64,000 bases of DNA from Nakamurella alba (lineage in GTDB: Bacteria > Actinomycetota > Actinomycetes > Mycobacteriales > Nakamurellaceae), in assembly GCF_009707545.1 (NCBI RefSeq), contig NZ_WLYK01000008.1, forward strand, positions 372,001 through 436,000. The letters run 5' to 3'. Both the position numbers and the translations under genes were made by a program. Positions 44,731-52,577 of the stretch are shown here, piece by piece (positions within the stretch are counted from its first letter, which is position 1; each line of letters opens with the position of its first letter). A model generated the notes under the pieces. That model had not been told where the DNA came from, ran no database searches, and saw nothing but the letters and a program-made list of their open reading frames with translations.

Positions 44731-45293
44731 CGCCGGCGCGACCGGAAGTAGCTGAGCCTGCGGACCCCGCTCGATGTCTCCGCCACAGTCATGCCCGAGT
44801 CGAGCCGGAGCGGTTCGCCCGTCCAGTTGTCGAACAGTCGCCGGCCTCTGCCGACCACCACCGGATGCACCAGCAGCTGCAGGTCGTTCAGCAGACGGGC
44901 CTGCAGCAGCCCCACCACGAGATCGATGCTGCCGGCGACGGTGATCGGCTCACCCGCACCGGCCGTCAGTTCCCGCACGACCCCGGCGAGATCCCCACGT
45001 GGGCGCAGGATCCGGCTGTTCTCCCAGTCCGCCTTCTCGAGAGTGTCCGACACAACGACCTTCTCCATGCTGTTCAGGTGCTTCGCCAGCGGCACGGAGT
45101 CGTCGCGCAGCGGCCAGGAGGCTGCGAAGTTCTCGTAGGTCCGGCGCCCCAGGAGCAGCGTCGAGGCGTCCTCCTGCTCGTCGTTCACGAGCTCGAGCAG
45201 CTCGTCGTCGACGAACGGGAAATGCCACTCCTCGGGCGACTCGACGACGCCGTCCAGGCTGATGAACAGCTGGGCGGTGAGGTAGCGGGTCAT
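44727..45293 (-). CDS. RibD C-terminal-domain (dihydrofolate reductase-like) reductase
   Basis: This 188-residue protein has the RibD-C/DHFR fold: LTAQLFISLDGVVESPEEW at the start, LLLGRRTYENFAASWP near residue 48, MEKVVVSDTLEKADWENSRIL, ITVAGSIDLVVGLL and LHPVVVGRGRRLF. Stand-alone members of this kind are common in actinomycetes; they bind NADPH but their substrates are unknown. It overlaps both neighbours by four bases (ATGA), so it is translated with them. Confidence 0.88.
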   Translation of the reverse strand: MTRYLTAQLFISLDGVVESPEEWHFPFVDDELLELVNDEQEDASTLLLGRRTYENFAASWPLRDDSVPLAKHLNSMEKVVVSDTLEKADWENSRILRPRGDLAGVVRELTAGAGEPITVAGSIDLVVGLLQARLLNDLQLLVHPVVVGRGRRLFDNWTGEPLRLDSGMTVAETSSGVRRLSYFRSRRR

Positions 45294-46117
45294 CGAGCGG
45301 TCCGGGCGACGAAGGCGGCGATCGGGCCGGCGACGGTCGCCGGCTGCAGCTGGTGATCGGCGCCGGGCAGCAGCTCCAGCTCGCCGGCCGGCAGGACCGC
45401 GGCAAGAGCCTGCGCAGCGCTGTGCACGAACGGCCAGGACTCCGCGCCGGCCAGCACCAGCACCGGAACCGGCACCGCGGCGTAGCGCGCCAGCGGCGAC
45501 GCGGAGCCGCGCATCGTGTCGCGCATGATCCGGCCGTCGTAGGCCAGGGTGTGCGCCACCGGCTCGACGAGCGGCCACCAGGGTCCCTCGGCGATGCCCT
45601 CGACCATCTCGGCCGGCATGCCGACACCCTCGAGGCTGAACTGCTTGAAGGCGTCCAGGCGGCGACCGGCGGCGATGTGGGCGTCGATCCGCTGCACGTA
45701 GTCGGCGGGCACCGACGGGCGGCCCGCGTCGACGACGAACGGCGGCTCGTACGCGATCACCCCGCGGACCGGGACGCCGGCCAGGGCCGCCTCCAGCGCG
45801 AGCACGGCGCCGGAGGACTCGCCGAGCAGCCAGGCGCCCTCGGGTGCGAGGTCGACGATCGCTGCGATGTCCTCGATCTCGCGCTCCACGGCGTACGGCA
45901 GGGTGTCGCCGCTCTCCCCGCGACCACGGCGGTCGTAGCTGATGGTGCGCAGGCCGGTGGCGTCGGCGAGATCGCCTGCGGTGTTCAGGATCCCGCGGTA
46001 CGCAGTGGCGCCGTGCACGCCGATCACGGTCGGCGCCCCGGCCGGACCGTGGGTCTCGAGGGCGATGGCGGTGCCGTCGGTGGAGGTGACGGTGCTGGTG
46101 ATCTGTGCGGTGGTCAT
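45290..46117 (-). CDS. Alpha/beta hydrolase
   Basis: This 275-residue serine hydrolase fold protein has the oxyanion segment VIGVHGATAYRG, SYDRRGRGESG, the nucleophile elbow LLGESSGAVLALEAAL (Ser in GESSG, about residue 101), VLVLAGAESWPF and a late histidine in LLPGADHQLQP. Substrate unknown. ATG 46117 follows AAGGAGACAGCACG. It is first in the operon with the RibD-like and HxlR genes, and its promoter carries a 28-base dyad. Confidence 0.87.
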   Translation of the reverse strand: MTTAQITSTVTSTDGTAIALETHGPAGAPTVIGVHGATAYRGILNTAGDLADATGLRTISYDRRGRGESGDTLPYAVEREIEDIAAIVDLAPEGAWLLGESSGAVLALEAALAGVPVRGVIAYEPPFVVDAGRPSVPADYVQRIDAHIAAGRRLDAFKQFSLEGVGMPAEMVEGIAEGPWWPLVEPVAHTLAYDGRIMRDTMRGSASPLARYAAVPVPVLVLAGAESWPFVHSAAQALAAVLPAGELELLPGADHQLQPATVAGPIAAFVARTAR

Positions 46118-46165
46118 CGTGCTGTCTCCTTCTCGCGGTGGCTGCTGCTGACACCACTGACGATG

Positions 46166-46193
46166 CACTATTTGAAGTGAACTTGCAATAGTG
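46166..46193. promoter_or_regulatory. 28-base operator dyad before the hydrolase operon
   Basis: Arms of 13 bases (CACTATTTGAAGT and ACTTGCAATAGTG) match at 11 positions around a two-base centre. It lies about 50 bases before the hydrolase start, in an AT-rich patch, and is probably the binding site of the HxlR regulator at the end of the operon. Confidence 0.6.
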
Positions 46194-46346
46194 AAGCAAA
46201 GATAGATCCGACGAGTTGGTCGACACCCCTGAGAGATGTCCCCCGCAGACCGCTGCACCACCCCTTCGCACCGACAAGGACACGGCGGCAGTCCATGTCG
46301 TGAATGCCCGGTTCCGGCCGCCGTGGCGACCGTACTGGGGTGCACC

Positions 46347-46362
46347 GACAGGGCACCCCTCG
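46347..46362 (+). promoter_or_regulatory. Motif shared with the cupin promoter, upstream of XRE gene
   Basis: The 16-mer GACAGGGCACCCCTCG matches 14 of 16 bases of the sequence at 49477-49492. It overlaps the expected -35 of the promoter whose -10 is TACCCT (46379-46384). GGGGTGC and GCACCCC also form a dyad here. Probable autoregulatory site. Confidence 0.5.
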
Positions 46363-46391
46363 TGCACGGGATCGCGCCTACCCTTGACGCC

Positions 46392-47300
46392 ATGGACAAC
46401 CGTGCCGAGGTCCGTGAGTTCCTCGTCTCCCGGCGCGCGAAGGTGACCCCGCAGTCCGCCGGTCTGCCGGTCGCCGGCAACCGGAGGGTGGCAGGACTGC
46501 GTCGCAGCGAGGTGGCGTCCCTTGCCGGGGTCAGCGTGGAGTACTACGCGCGCCTGGAGCGCGGTGCGATCGGCGGCGCCTCCGCATCGGTGCTGGATGC
46601 CGTCGCGCGCGCGTTGCAGCTGAACGACACCGAGCAGGCCCACCTCCTGGACCTGGCCAGGGCCGCGGACGGGATCCCGACCTCCGGCCGGCAGCGGCGG
46701 CGGGCGACCCGTCAGTCGGCGGCGCGGCCGAGCCTGCAGTGGGCGCTGGACGCGGTCACCGATGGTGTCGCGTTCATCCGGGATCCGCATCACGACATGC
46801 TCGCGATGAACGCGCTGGCCCGGGCCTTCTACTCGCCGATGATCGGGACCGGCGGCCGCACACCGAATCTCGCACGGTTCCAGTTCCTGGACCCGGCCTC
46901 GCGGGAGTTCTACCCGGACTGGGACCTGTTCGCCGAGATGTGCGTCGCGGTCATGCGCGCCGAGGCCGGCCGGGATCCGCACGACAAGGGGCTGCAGGAC
47001 CTGGTGGGCGAGTTGTCGACCCGCAGCGAGGTCTTCCGTCGCCTCTGGGCGGTGCACGACGTGCGCGCGCACGGGACCGGCACGAAGAGGTTCCGGCATC
47101 CGGTGGTCGGCGAGCTGGTGCTCTCCTACGAGGGTTTCACCGTGACCGCGGAGCCCGGCGCGGTGATGATGATCTACTCGGCGGAGCCGGGATCGGCCTC
47201 GGCCGAGCGACTGCGGCTGCTGGCGTCCTGGGGCGCCACCCAGCAGGCCGAGAACGCCGTACTGCAGGACACCGTCGACGGCAGTGCGACCAGGGGCTGA
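46392..47300 (+). CDS. XRE-family regulator with MmyB-like ligand-binding domain
   Basis: This 302-residue regulator has an N-terminal helix-turn-helix (VAGLRRSEVASLAGVSVEYY, then ARLERG, residues 32-58) and the C-terminal MmyB-like PAS-related domain. That domain shows the typical NALARAFYSPM, NLARFQFLDPASREFYPDW and FRRLWAVHDVRAHGTGTKRFRHP blocks. In this family, regulators usually control one small enzyme operon nearby. ATG 46392 lies seven bases after TACCCT, so leaderless. It is convergent with the MFS gene of the operon whose promoter shares its motif. Confidence 0.9.
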   Translation: MDNRAEVREFLVSRRAKVTPQSAGLPVAGNRRVAGLRRSEVASLAGVSVEYYARLERGAIGGASASVLDAVARALQLNDTEQAHLLDLARAADGIPTSGRQRRRATRQSAARPSLQWALDAVTDGVAFIRDPHHDMLAMNALARAFYSPMIGTGGRTPNLARFQFLDPASREFYPDWDLFAEMCVAVMRAEAGRDPHDKGLQDLVGELSTRSEVFRRLWAVHDVRAHGTGTKRFRHPVVGELVLSYEGFTVTAEPGAVMMIYSAEPGSASAERLRLLASWGATQQAENAVLQDTVDGSATRG

Positions 47301-47402
47301 CCCTCCCGCACCCCGCACACCTCTGACCACTCCCGCACCACGGCCGTGGACGGCAGGAGGCCGCGACCCGAAATGACGCCGCCGGATCCGGCGGAGGTCG
47401 GA

Positions 47403-48665
47403 TCAGCGGGTGGACGTCTGCTCGGCCGCGACGGGCTGCGTCACCGGCGCGGCGGCCGGGTCGGTCCGCCGCAGGAACACGCCGGTGATGGCCACCGCGA
47501 TCACGGCGAGACCCAGGAAGCCGTAGAGGATCTGGGAGATCTCGAACACCCCGGCCAGCCGCCCGGCGATGAGACCCGGGACGGCGGCGCCGGAGTAGGC
47601 GATCAGGTAGACGGTGGAGATGACGCCGGCCCGGTCGCCGATCGCGGTCGGTCCGAGCAACCGGCGCAGTCCGGCGGTGAACGCCATCGACTGCGCGACG
47701 CCGGCCACCACGCTGACGGCGAGGAACCAGGCCACCGATCCGGCATGCAGCGACACCAGGATGCCGACCACAGCGAGCAGGTACACCCCGATGCCGACCG
47801 CCTGCGCGGTGCGGGCCGGCATCCGGGTGGCGAGCGGTCCGCCGATCACCGCCGGGCCGTTGAAGGCCGAGAACACCGCCGCCGCAACGAGTGTGTTGTG
47901 CGATCCGAGCCCGTCCGCGGCCAGCACCGGGCCGAACGCCTGGTAGAAGCCGCCGAGCGCCCAGGTCGCGACGGCCACCGCCGCCACCACCGGCACCAAC
48001 GGCCGGACCTGCACCGGGACGAACACCCGGGGCCGCAGCGAGCGCCAGGCCCCGGGCCTGCGGGGCACGGTGTCCGGACACAGGGCCATCAGGACGGCAG
48101 CGACGAGCAGCACCACGCCGACCGCGATCGCCCCGGCGTGCTCCGACGGCCCGTACTGGGCGAGGGCTCCGGTGAGCAGCGAGCCCACCGTCAGCCCGAC
48201 CATCGCACCGCTCCCGGCCACCGCCGGCCCGAGCCGGTCACCGGGTGGCGCGGCATCGACCAGGTAGGAGCCCATCGCCCCGGGGGCGAGACCGCAGGCC
48301 AGCCCGGCCAGGATCCGGCCGACGAGCAGGCTGCCGAAGCCCTGCACGTCGAGCAGGACGACCGTGCCGGCCATCGCGAGCAGCATGGCCGCGATGATGA
48401 CGACCTTGCGGCCGAGGTGGTCGGAGAGCCGGCCGAGGGCGACGAGCGCGGTCATCGCGCCCAGGAAGTAGGCGACCGTGGCCAGCGAGAGCTCCCCGGT
48501 GGTGACCAGTCCACGCTCCCGGTAGCGCTGGAAGAGCGCGACCGGAGCGCCGGACGCGGCGAACACGCCCAGGAATCCGGCCGCGGCCAGCGCGCGACCG
48601 GTGCGCAGCGACAGCCGCGAGGGCCGGGTCGGGGTGATGGTGGCGGCGGTGGTGTCCGTTGTCAT
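47403..48665 (-). CDS. MFS transporter
   Basis: This 420-residue permease has about 12 membrane segments. The loop motif GRLSDHLGRKVV follows segment 2, and LVGRILAGLACGLAPGAMGSYL marks segments 4-5. It resembles drug or metabolite exporters. It is the last gene of a leftward cupin, CMD, MFS operon (16-base gap to the CMD gene), suggesting that it exports the compound those two proteins handle. Confidence 0.88.
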   Translation of the reverse strand: MTTDTTAATITPTRPSRLSLRTGRALAAAGFLGVFAASGAPVALFQRYRERGLVTTGELSLATVAYFLGAMTALVALGRLSDHLGRKVVIIAAMLLAMAGTVVLLDVQGFGSLLVGRILAGLACGLAPGAMGSYLVDAAPPGDRLGPAVAGSGAMVGLTVGSLLTGALAQYGPSEHAGAIAVGVVLLVAAVLMALCPDTVPRRPGAWRSLRPRVFVPVQVRPLVPVVAAVAVATWALGGFYQAFGPVLAADGLGSHNTLVAAAVFSAFNGPAVIGGPLATRMPARTAQAVGIGVYLLAVVGILVSLHAGSVAWFLAVSVVAGVAQSMAFTAGLRRLLGPTAIGDRAGVISTVYLIAYSGAAVPGLIAGRLAGVFEISQILYGFLGLAVIAVAITGVFLRRTDPAAAPVTQPVAAEQTSTR

Positions 48666-48681
48666 TCCGGAACAGGCCGGA

Positions 48682-49008
48682 TCAGGCCGGATCGGCGAAG
48701 ACCTGCTTCGCCACCGCCATTGCGGACATCGCCTTCGGCCAGCCGGCGTAGAACGCGAGATGCGTGATGCCCTCGATCAACTCGGCCTCGGTGACGCCGT
48801 TGTCCTTCGCGAACTGCAGGTGGAAGGTCAGCTGCTCGGTGTTCCCGGACGTCAGCAGGGCGGCGACGGTGAGCAGGCTGCGGTCGCGCTTGGCCAGCTC
48901 CGGGCGCTCCCACACCTCCCCGAAGAGCACGTCGTCGGTGAGGTGGACGAGGCCGGGGGCGAAGTCGCCGAACATGCGCTGCGCGCCCGACGGTGCAGGC
49001 TCGGTCAT
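48682..49008 (-). CDS. Carboxymuconolactone decarboxylase-family (AhpD-like) protein
   Basis: This 108-residue CMD-fold protein has the helical core WERPELAKRDRSLLTVAALL, then TFHLQFAKDNGVTEAELIEGITHLAFYAGWPKAMSAM. The CxxC of AhpD peroxidase partners is absent, so the decarboxylase or unknown-function branch fits better. It overlaps the cupin gene by four bases (ATGA). CMD with cupin pairs are common in small oxidative-stress or lactone-metabolism operons. Confidence 0.88.
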   Translation of the reverse strand: MTEPAPSGAQRMFGDFAPGLVHLTDDVLFGEVWERPELAKRDRSLLTVAALLTSGNTEQLTFHLQFAKDNGVTEAELIEGITHLAFYAGWPKAMSAMAVAKQVFADPA

Positions 49009-49415
49009 GCTCTTGCACCGCCGTTGTACTCGGCCTCGGTGATGTGTTCCTTCCACGACGTCGTCGTGGCCGGGTCGTCGGCCTGCTCGAGCAGCGCGAT
49101 GTGCTCCATGAACCCGTCGGGAGTGGCGGCGTGCCAATGATCCTCTCCGGGCGGGGTGTAGAGCGTCTGGCCGGCGTGCACCTCGATCACCGTGCCGTCC
49201 CGTCCGCCGAACCGGGCGATCCCGGCGGTGACGTGCAGGTACTGGCCCCGGGCGTGCGAGTGCCAGGCGGTGCGGGCGCCGGGGGCGAAACGCACCAGGG
49301 CGGCGGTCGTCCGCTGGTCGTCGGTGTGCGGGGCGACGATCGCCTCCACCCACACGTCGCCGGCGAACTGCTCCGGTGGGTTCTTGACCGCGGGGCGGCG
49401 GGGTTCGATGTTCAT
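49005..49415 (-). CDS. Cupin-domain protein
   Basis: This 136-residue single-domain cupin has metal-binding motif 1 as TAWHSHARGQYLHVTAG and motif 2 near the PPGEDHWHAA segment, giving three histidines plus polar partners. The family includes dioxygenases, isomerases and ligand sensors; no substrate can be assigned. ATG 49415 has AAGGAG seven bases ahead and starts the operon. The promoter (-10 TAGCGT at 49442-49447) is overlaid by the dyad at 49463. Confidence 0.88.
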   Translation of the reverse strand: MNIEPRRPAVKNPPEQFAGDVWVEAIVAPHTDDQRTTAALVRFAPGARTAWHSHARGQYLHVTAGIARFGGRDGTVIEVHAGQTLYTPPGEDHWHAATPDGFMEHIALLEQADDPATTTSWKEHITEAEYNGGARA

Positions 49416-49462
49416 GCTGTGCTCCTTCTCGTGCGTGCCCCACGCTAGGCACCGGCGGATCA

Positions 49463-49492
49463 CCCTGCCAGGCACTGGCAGGGCACCCTTCG
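49463..49492 (-). promoter_or_regulatory. Operator of the cupin-CMD-MFS operon
   Basis: CCCTGCCA-GGCAC-TGGCAGGG is a perfect dyad (49463-49483). It continues into GGCAGGGCACCCTTCG (49477-49492), the 16-mer shared with the XRE promoter at 46347. It overlaps a CTGGCA -35-like hexamer 18 bases from TAGCGT. XRE binding and control is inferred. Confidence 0.6.
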
Positions 49493-49557
49493 CGAGGGTA
49501 ATGACCCGCCTCCACGTGCACTCCGCCGGCTCACGTGGCGCTCCGAGCAGCGGGACG

Positions 49558-50082
49558 TCAGCTGCCCGCCGGTCCGGCCGCCAGCCGATCCAGTAGTGGT
49601 GCCACTCGTCTGTCCACCAGCCGTCGCATGACCATGGAGGTGTCCGTGCGCACCACTCCGGTCATGCCTTGTACGCAGCCGGTGATGCGGTAGAGGTCAT
49701 CCGCGTCCGTCGCTGCGACGTGCACCAGCAGGTCCATGCTGCCCGCCAGCACCAGCACCTCGAGCACCTCGGGGAGAACCGAAAGGGCATCCGTCACTGT
49801 GGAGAGTTGCTGCTGGCGAACGGTCACCACGACCACTGCAGCGATGGGATAGCCGAGCGCCCGCGGGTCGACCCGGGTGGAATGCGGCAGCAGGTTGCCT
49901 CCCGCTTCGAGGCGGGTGATCCTCGCCTGCACGGTGTTCCGCGAAATGCCCAGGCGCTGGGCGAGTGCCACGAGTGTGGATTGGGGATCGCGATCGAGCT
50001 CGCGCAGGATCCGTGCATCCAACTGATCAGCCGGTCGCCGGGTGACAGGTCCGCCGGGAGCGGAACCGTGCAGGCTGCTCAT
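49558..50082 (-). CDS. Lrp/AsnC-family regulator
   Basis: This 174-residue regulator has helix-turn-helix (LDARILRELDRDPQSTLVAL, then GISRNTVQARITRLEAGG, about 25-70) and a RAM effector domain (AAVVVVTVRQQQ, VLEVLVLAGSMDLLVHVAA). A second RAM-like piece, VQGMTGVVRTDTSMVM, follows. ATG 50082 is preferred (GGAGGG just ahead) over ATG 50103. It is divergent from the AceE-like gene, which it may control in response to an amino or oxo acid. Confidence 0.88.
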   Translation of the reverse strand: MSSLHGSAPGGPVTRRPADQLDARILRELDRDPQSTLVALAQRLGISRNTVQARITRLEAGGNLLPHSTRVDPRALGYPIAAVVVVTVRQQQLSTVTDALSVLPEVLEVLVLAGSMDLLVHVAATDADDLYRITGCVQGMTGVVRTDTSMVMRRLVDRRVAPLLDRLAAGPAGS

Positions 50083-50197
50083 GTCGCCCTCCGTCGGAAT
50101 CATGATCCTGCGCATTCTGCACGATCCCGGATCCGGGACTTGTCCGGAAGAGCGCGGCGGTGGTGGTCTCCTCCGAGTCCTGCGCTGGAGGGAACGG

Positions 50198-52561
50198 ATG
50201 TCAACACAACTGTCACCGATGGAGTCCCGGTGCGGAAACCACCCTGGAGGTGACGACCCGGATGTCGTCGATCCAGCTGTCGTGCGGGAGATCGTGGACC
50301 GGGCGATCTGGCTCTCGACGGTGATGGTCGACCACGCGAACCGCGACCGCGCCGACCCCTCCGGTCTGAAGGTGGGCGGACATCAGGCGAGCTCGGCGTC
50401 GATCGCCACCATCATGACGACGCTGTGGATGCACCACCTTCGCCCGGAGGACAGGGTGTCGGTGAAGCCGCACGCGTCTCCGATGCTGCATGCGCTCGAG
50501 TTCCTGCTGGGCGCGCTGGAAGCGCGCCACATGACCACCCTGCGTCAATTCGGCGGCCTGCAGAGTTATCCCAGCAGGACGAAGGACCCGGTACCCGCGG
50601 ACTATTCCACCGGATCGGTCGGGATCGGAGCCACAGCAACGATCTGGGGCGCGATCGCCAGACGCTATGTCAACGGCCGGTTCGACGCAGGTGGATCCGG
50701 GAGGCAGTGGGCACTGGTCGGTGACGCCGAGCTGGACGAGGGCGCGGTCTGGGAGGCGGTCCTCGACCCGATGGTCGCCGGGCTGGGCGAGATCGTCTGG
50801 GTCGTCGACCTCAACCGGCAGTCCTTGGACCGGGTCCTGCCGGGGTCCGGGGCGGATCGGCTGGCGGGGATGTTCGCGGCGGCGGGCTGGCAGGTGCTCC
50901 CGGTGAAGTACGGCGGGCTGTTGACCTCGCTGTTCGACGGTCCCGGTGGACAGGCCTTGCGCCGACGTCTCGACGGGATGAGCAACGCCGAGTACCAGCG
51001 GTTCCTCCGGCACAAGGCCGAGGACGTTCGCTCGTTGCTGCCGGGCGTCGACGGGACCGACGCGGCCGACATCGTGGCTGCGACAGCAGCTCTGGCCGAC
51101 TCCGAACTGCTTGCGGCCCTCCGCGACCTGGGCGGGCACGACGTGGCCGCGCTGTCGGCGGCGTTCGACCTCATCGACGACACCAGACCGACCGTGGTCC
51201 TTGCCTGGACCGTCAAAGGACACGGCCTGGCGACCGAGGGGCATCCGCAGAACCACTCCGCGCTGCTCACCCCGGCCCAGCTGGATGCACTGGCCGCCCG
51301 GGTCGGTGGCGTCACCCGCGCAGATCCGTGGCAGCGGTTCGATCCCAGGAGTCCCGCCGGTCGGCTGTGCGACAGAGCCGCGACCCGCCTGGCGCGTACA
51401 CCGGGCAGCCCGGTGCGGCCGCCCGCGGTTCCGACCGACCTCGGGCGCACCCCGGGCGGTACGGGCACCACCCAGGCGGCACTGGGTCGCACCCTGCTCG
51501 ACCTGCGGCGTGCCGCCCCCGAGGTCGGTGCACGGGTGGTGACCGTGAGCCCGGACGTCAGCTCCAGCACCAATCTCGCCGGTTGGCTCAACAAGGTCGG
51601 CATCTGGTCGCCCGATCCTCAGCGCAACTGGTTCACGGACGACCCGGAGACGATCCTGCACTGGCGGGAGCAGCAGCACGGTCAGCACATCGAGCTGGGC
51701 ATCGCGGAGGCGAACCTCGTCGGGGCGATCGGCGAGTTGGGTGCGACGTGGAGCCGTTGGGGCGCACCGATCCTGCCGATCGGGGTGCTCTACGACCCCT
51801 TCGTGACCCGTGCCCTCGAGCCATGGTCGTACGGCATCTACGCGGGCGGACAGTCGATCCTGGTCGGAACCCCTTCGGGTGTCACCCTCGCGGCCGAGGG
51901 TGGGGCACACCAGTCGGTCCTCACTCCGTCGATCGGCCTCGAGCTGCCGGGGTGCACCACCTGGGAGCCGGCGTTCGTGCAGGACGCCGAGTGGTGCCTG
52001 CTGGCAGCGCTGGGCGGGCTCGGGCGATCGGACGGCCGCTCGGCCTACCTCCGACTGTCCACCCGACCGATCGAACAGGCGCTCGCCCGCATCCCGGCCG
52101 AACCGGCCGCTCGGGAACGCCGGCGCAGGCACGTGGTCGCCGGCGCCTATGCCCTGCAGCGGTCGGCGGCCCCCGTGGTGACGCTCGTGGGCATGGGCGC
52201 CGTGGTGCCCGAAGTGCTCTCTGCAGCAGCAACTCTCGACGTCATGGGGTTTCCTTGCGATGTCCTTTGCGTCACTGCGCCCGGTGAGCTCTTCCGGGCC
52301 GTCCAGGCCCGTCGAGGTCGAACTTCCGCGGAGAGCTGGATCCTGGACAGCGTGTTCCCCGCGAATCGGGCACGGCCGATGGTGACGGTCGTCGACGGAC
52401 ACCCGCACACCCTCGCTTTCCTGGCCGGGATCCACCGTGTCGCCGCGGTGCATCTCGGGGTGACCGATTTCGGCCAGAGCGGTGACCTGGCCTCGGTGTA
52501 CGCCCATCACGGCTTGGACTCGGGCTCCGTCGTCGCAGCAGCGCTGGACCTGGTGGACTGA
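50198..52561 (+). CDS. AceE-like transketolase-family thiamine-diphosphate enzyme
   Basis: This 787-residue protein has the layout of homodimeric pyruvate dehydrogenase E1 (AceE). A cofactor domain holds GDAELDEGAVWEAVLDP and then WVVDLNRQSLDRVLPG. A pyrimidine domain holds HIELGIAEANLVGAIGELG and the GVLYDPFVTRALEPWSYGIY segment, followed by a C-terminal domain. GDA replaces the usual GDG, and the chain is about 100 residues shorter than classical AceE. It may act on another 2-oxoacid or do transketolase-like transfer. ATG 50198 has GGAGGG six bases ahead. No E2 lies beside it; it is divergent from an Lrp gene. Confidence 0.85.
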   Translation: MSTQLSPMESRCGNHPGGDDPDVVDPAVVREIVDRAIWLSTVMVDHANRDRADPSGLKVGGHQASSASIATIMTTLWMHHLRPEDRVSVKPHASPMLHALEFLLGALEARHMTTLRQFGGLQSYPSRTKDPVPADYSTGSVGIGATATIWGAIARRYVNGRFDAGGSGRQWALVGDAELDEGAVWEAVLDPMVAGLGEIVWVVDLNRQSLDRVLPGSGADRLAGMFAAAGWQVLPVKYGGLLTSLFDGPGGQALRRRLDGMSNAEYQRFLRHKAEDVRSLLPGVDGTDAADIVAATAALADSELLAALRDLGGHDVAALSAAFDLIDDTRPTVVLAWTVKGHGLATEGHPQNHSALLTPAQLDALAARVGGVTRADPWQRFDPRSPAGRLCDRAATRLARTPGSPVRPPAVPTDLGRTPGGTGTTQAALGRTLLDLRRAAPEVGARVVTVSPDVSSSTNLAGWLNKVGIWSPDPQRNWFTDDPETILHWREQQHGQHIELGIAEANLVGAIGELGATWSRWGAPILPIGVLYDPFVTRALEPWSYGIYAGGQSILVGTPSGVTLAAEGGAHQSVLTPSIGLELPGCTTWEPAFVQDAEWCLLAALGGLGRSDGRSAYLRLSTRPIEQALARIPAEPAARERRRRHVVAGAYALQRSAAPVVTLVGMGAVVPEVLSAAATLDVMGFPCDVLCVTAPGELFRAVQARRGRTSAESWILDSVFPANRARPMVTVVDGHPHTLAFLAGIHRVAAVHLGVTDFGQSGDLASVYAHHGLDSGSVVAAALDLVD

Positions 52562-52577
52562 CAGGGACCGGGCGGGC

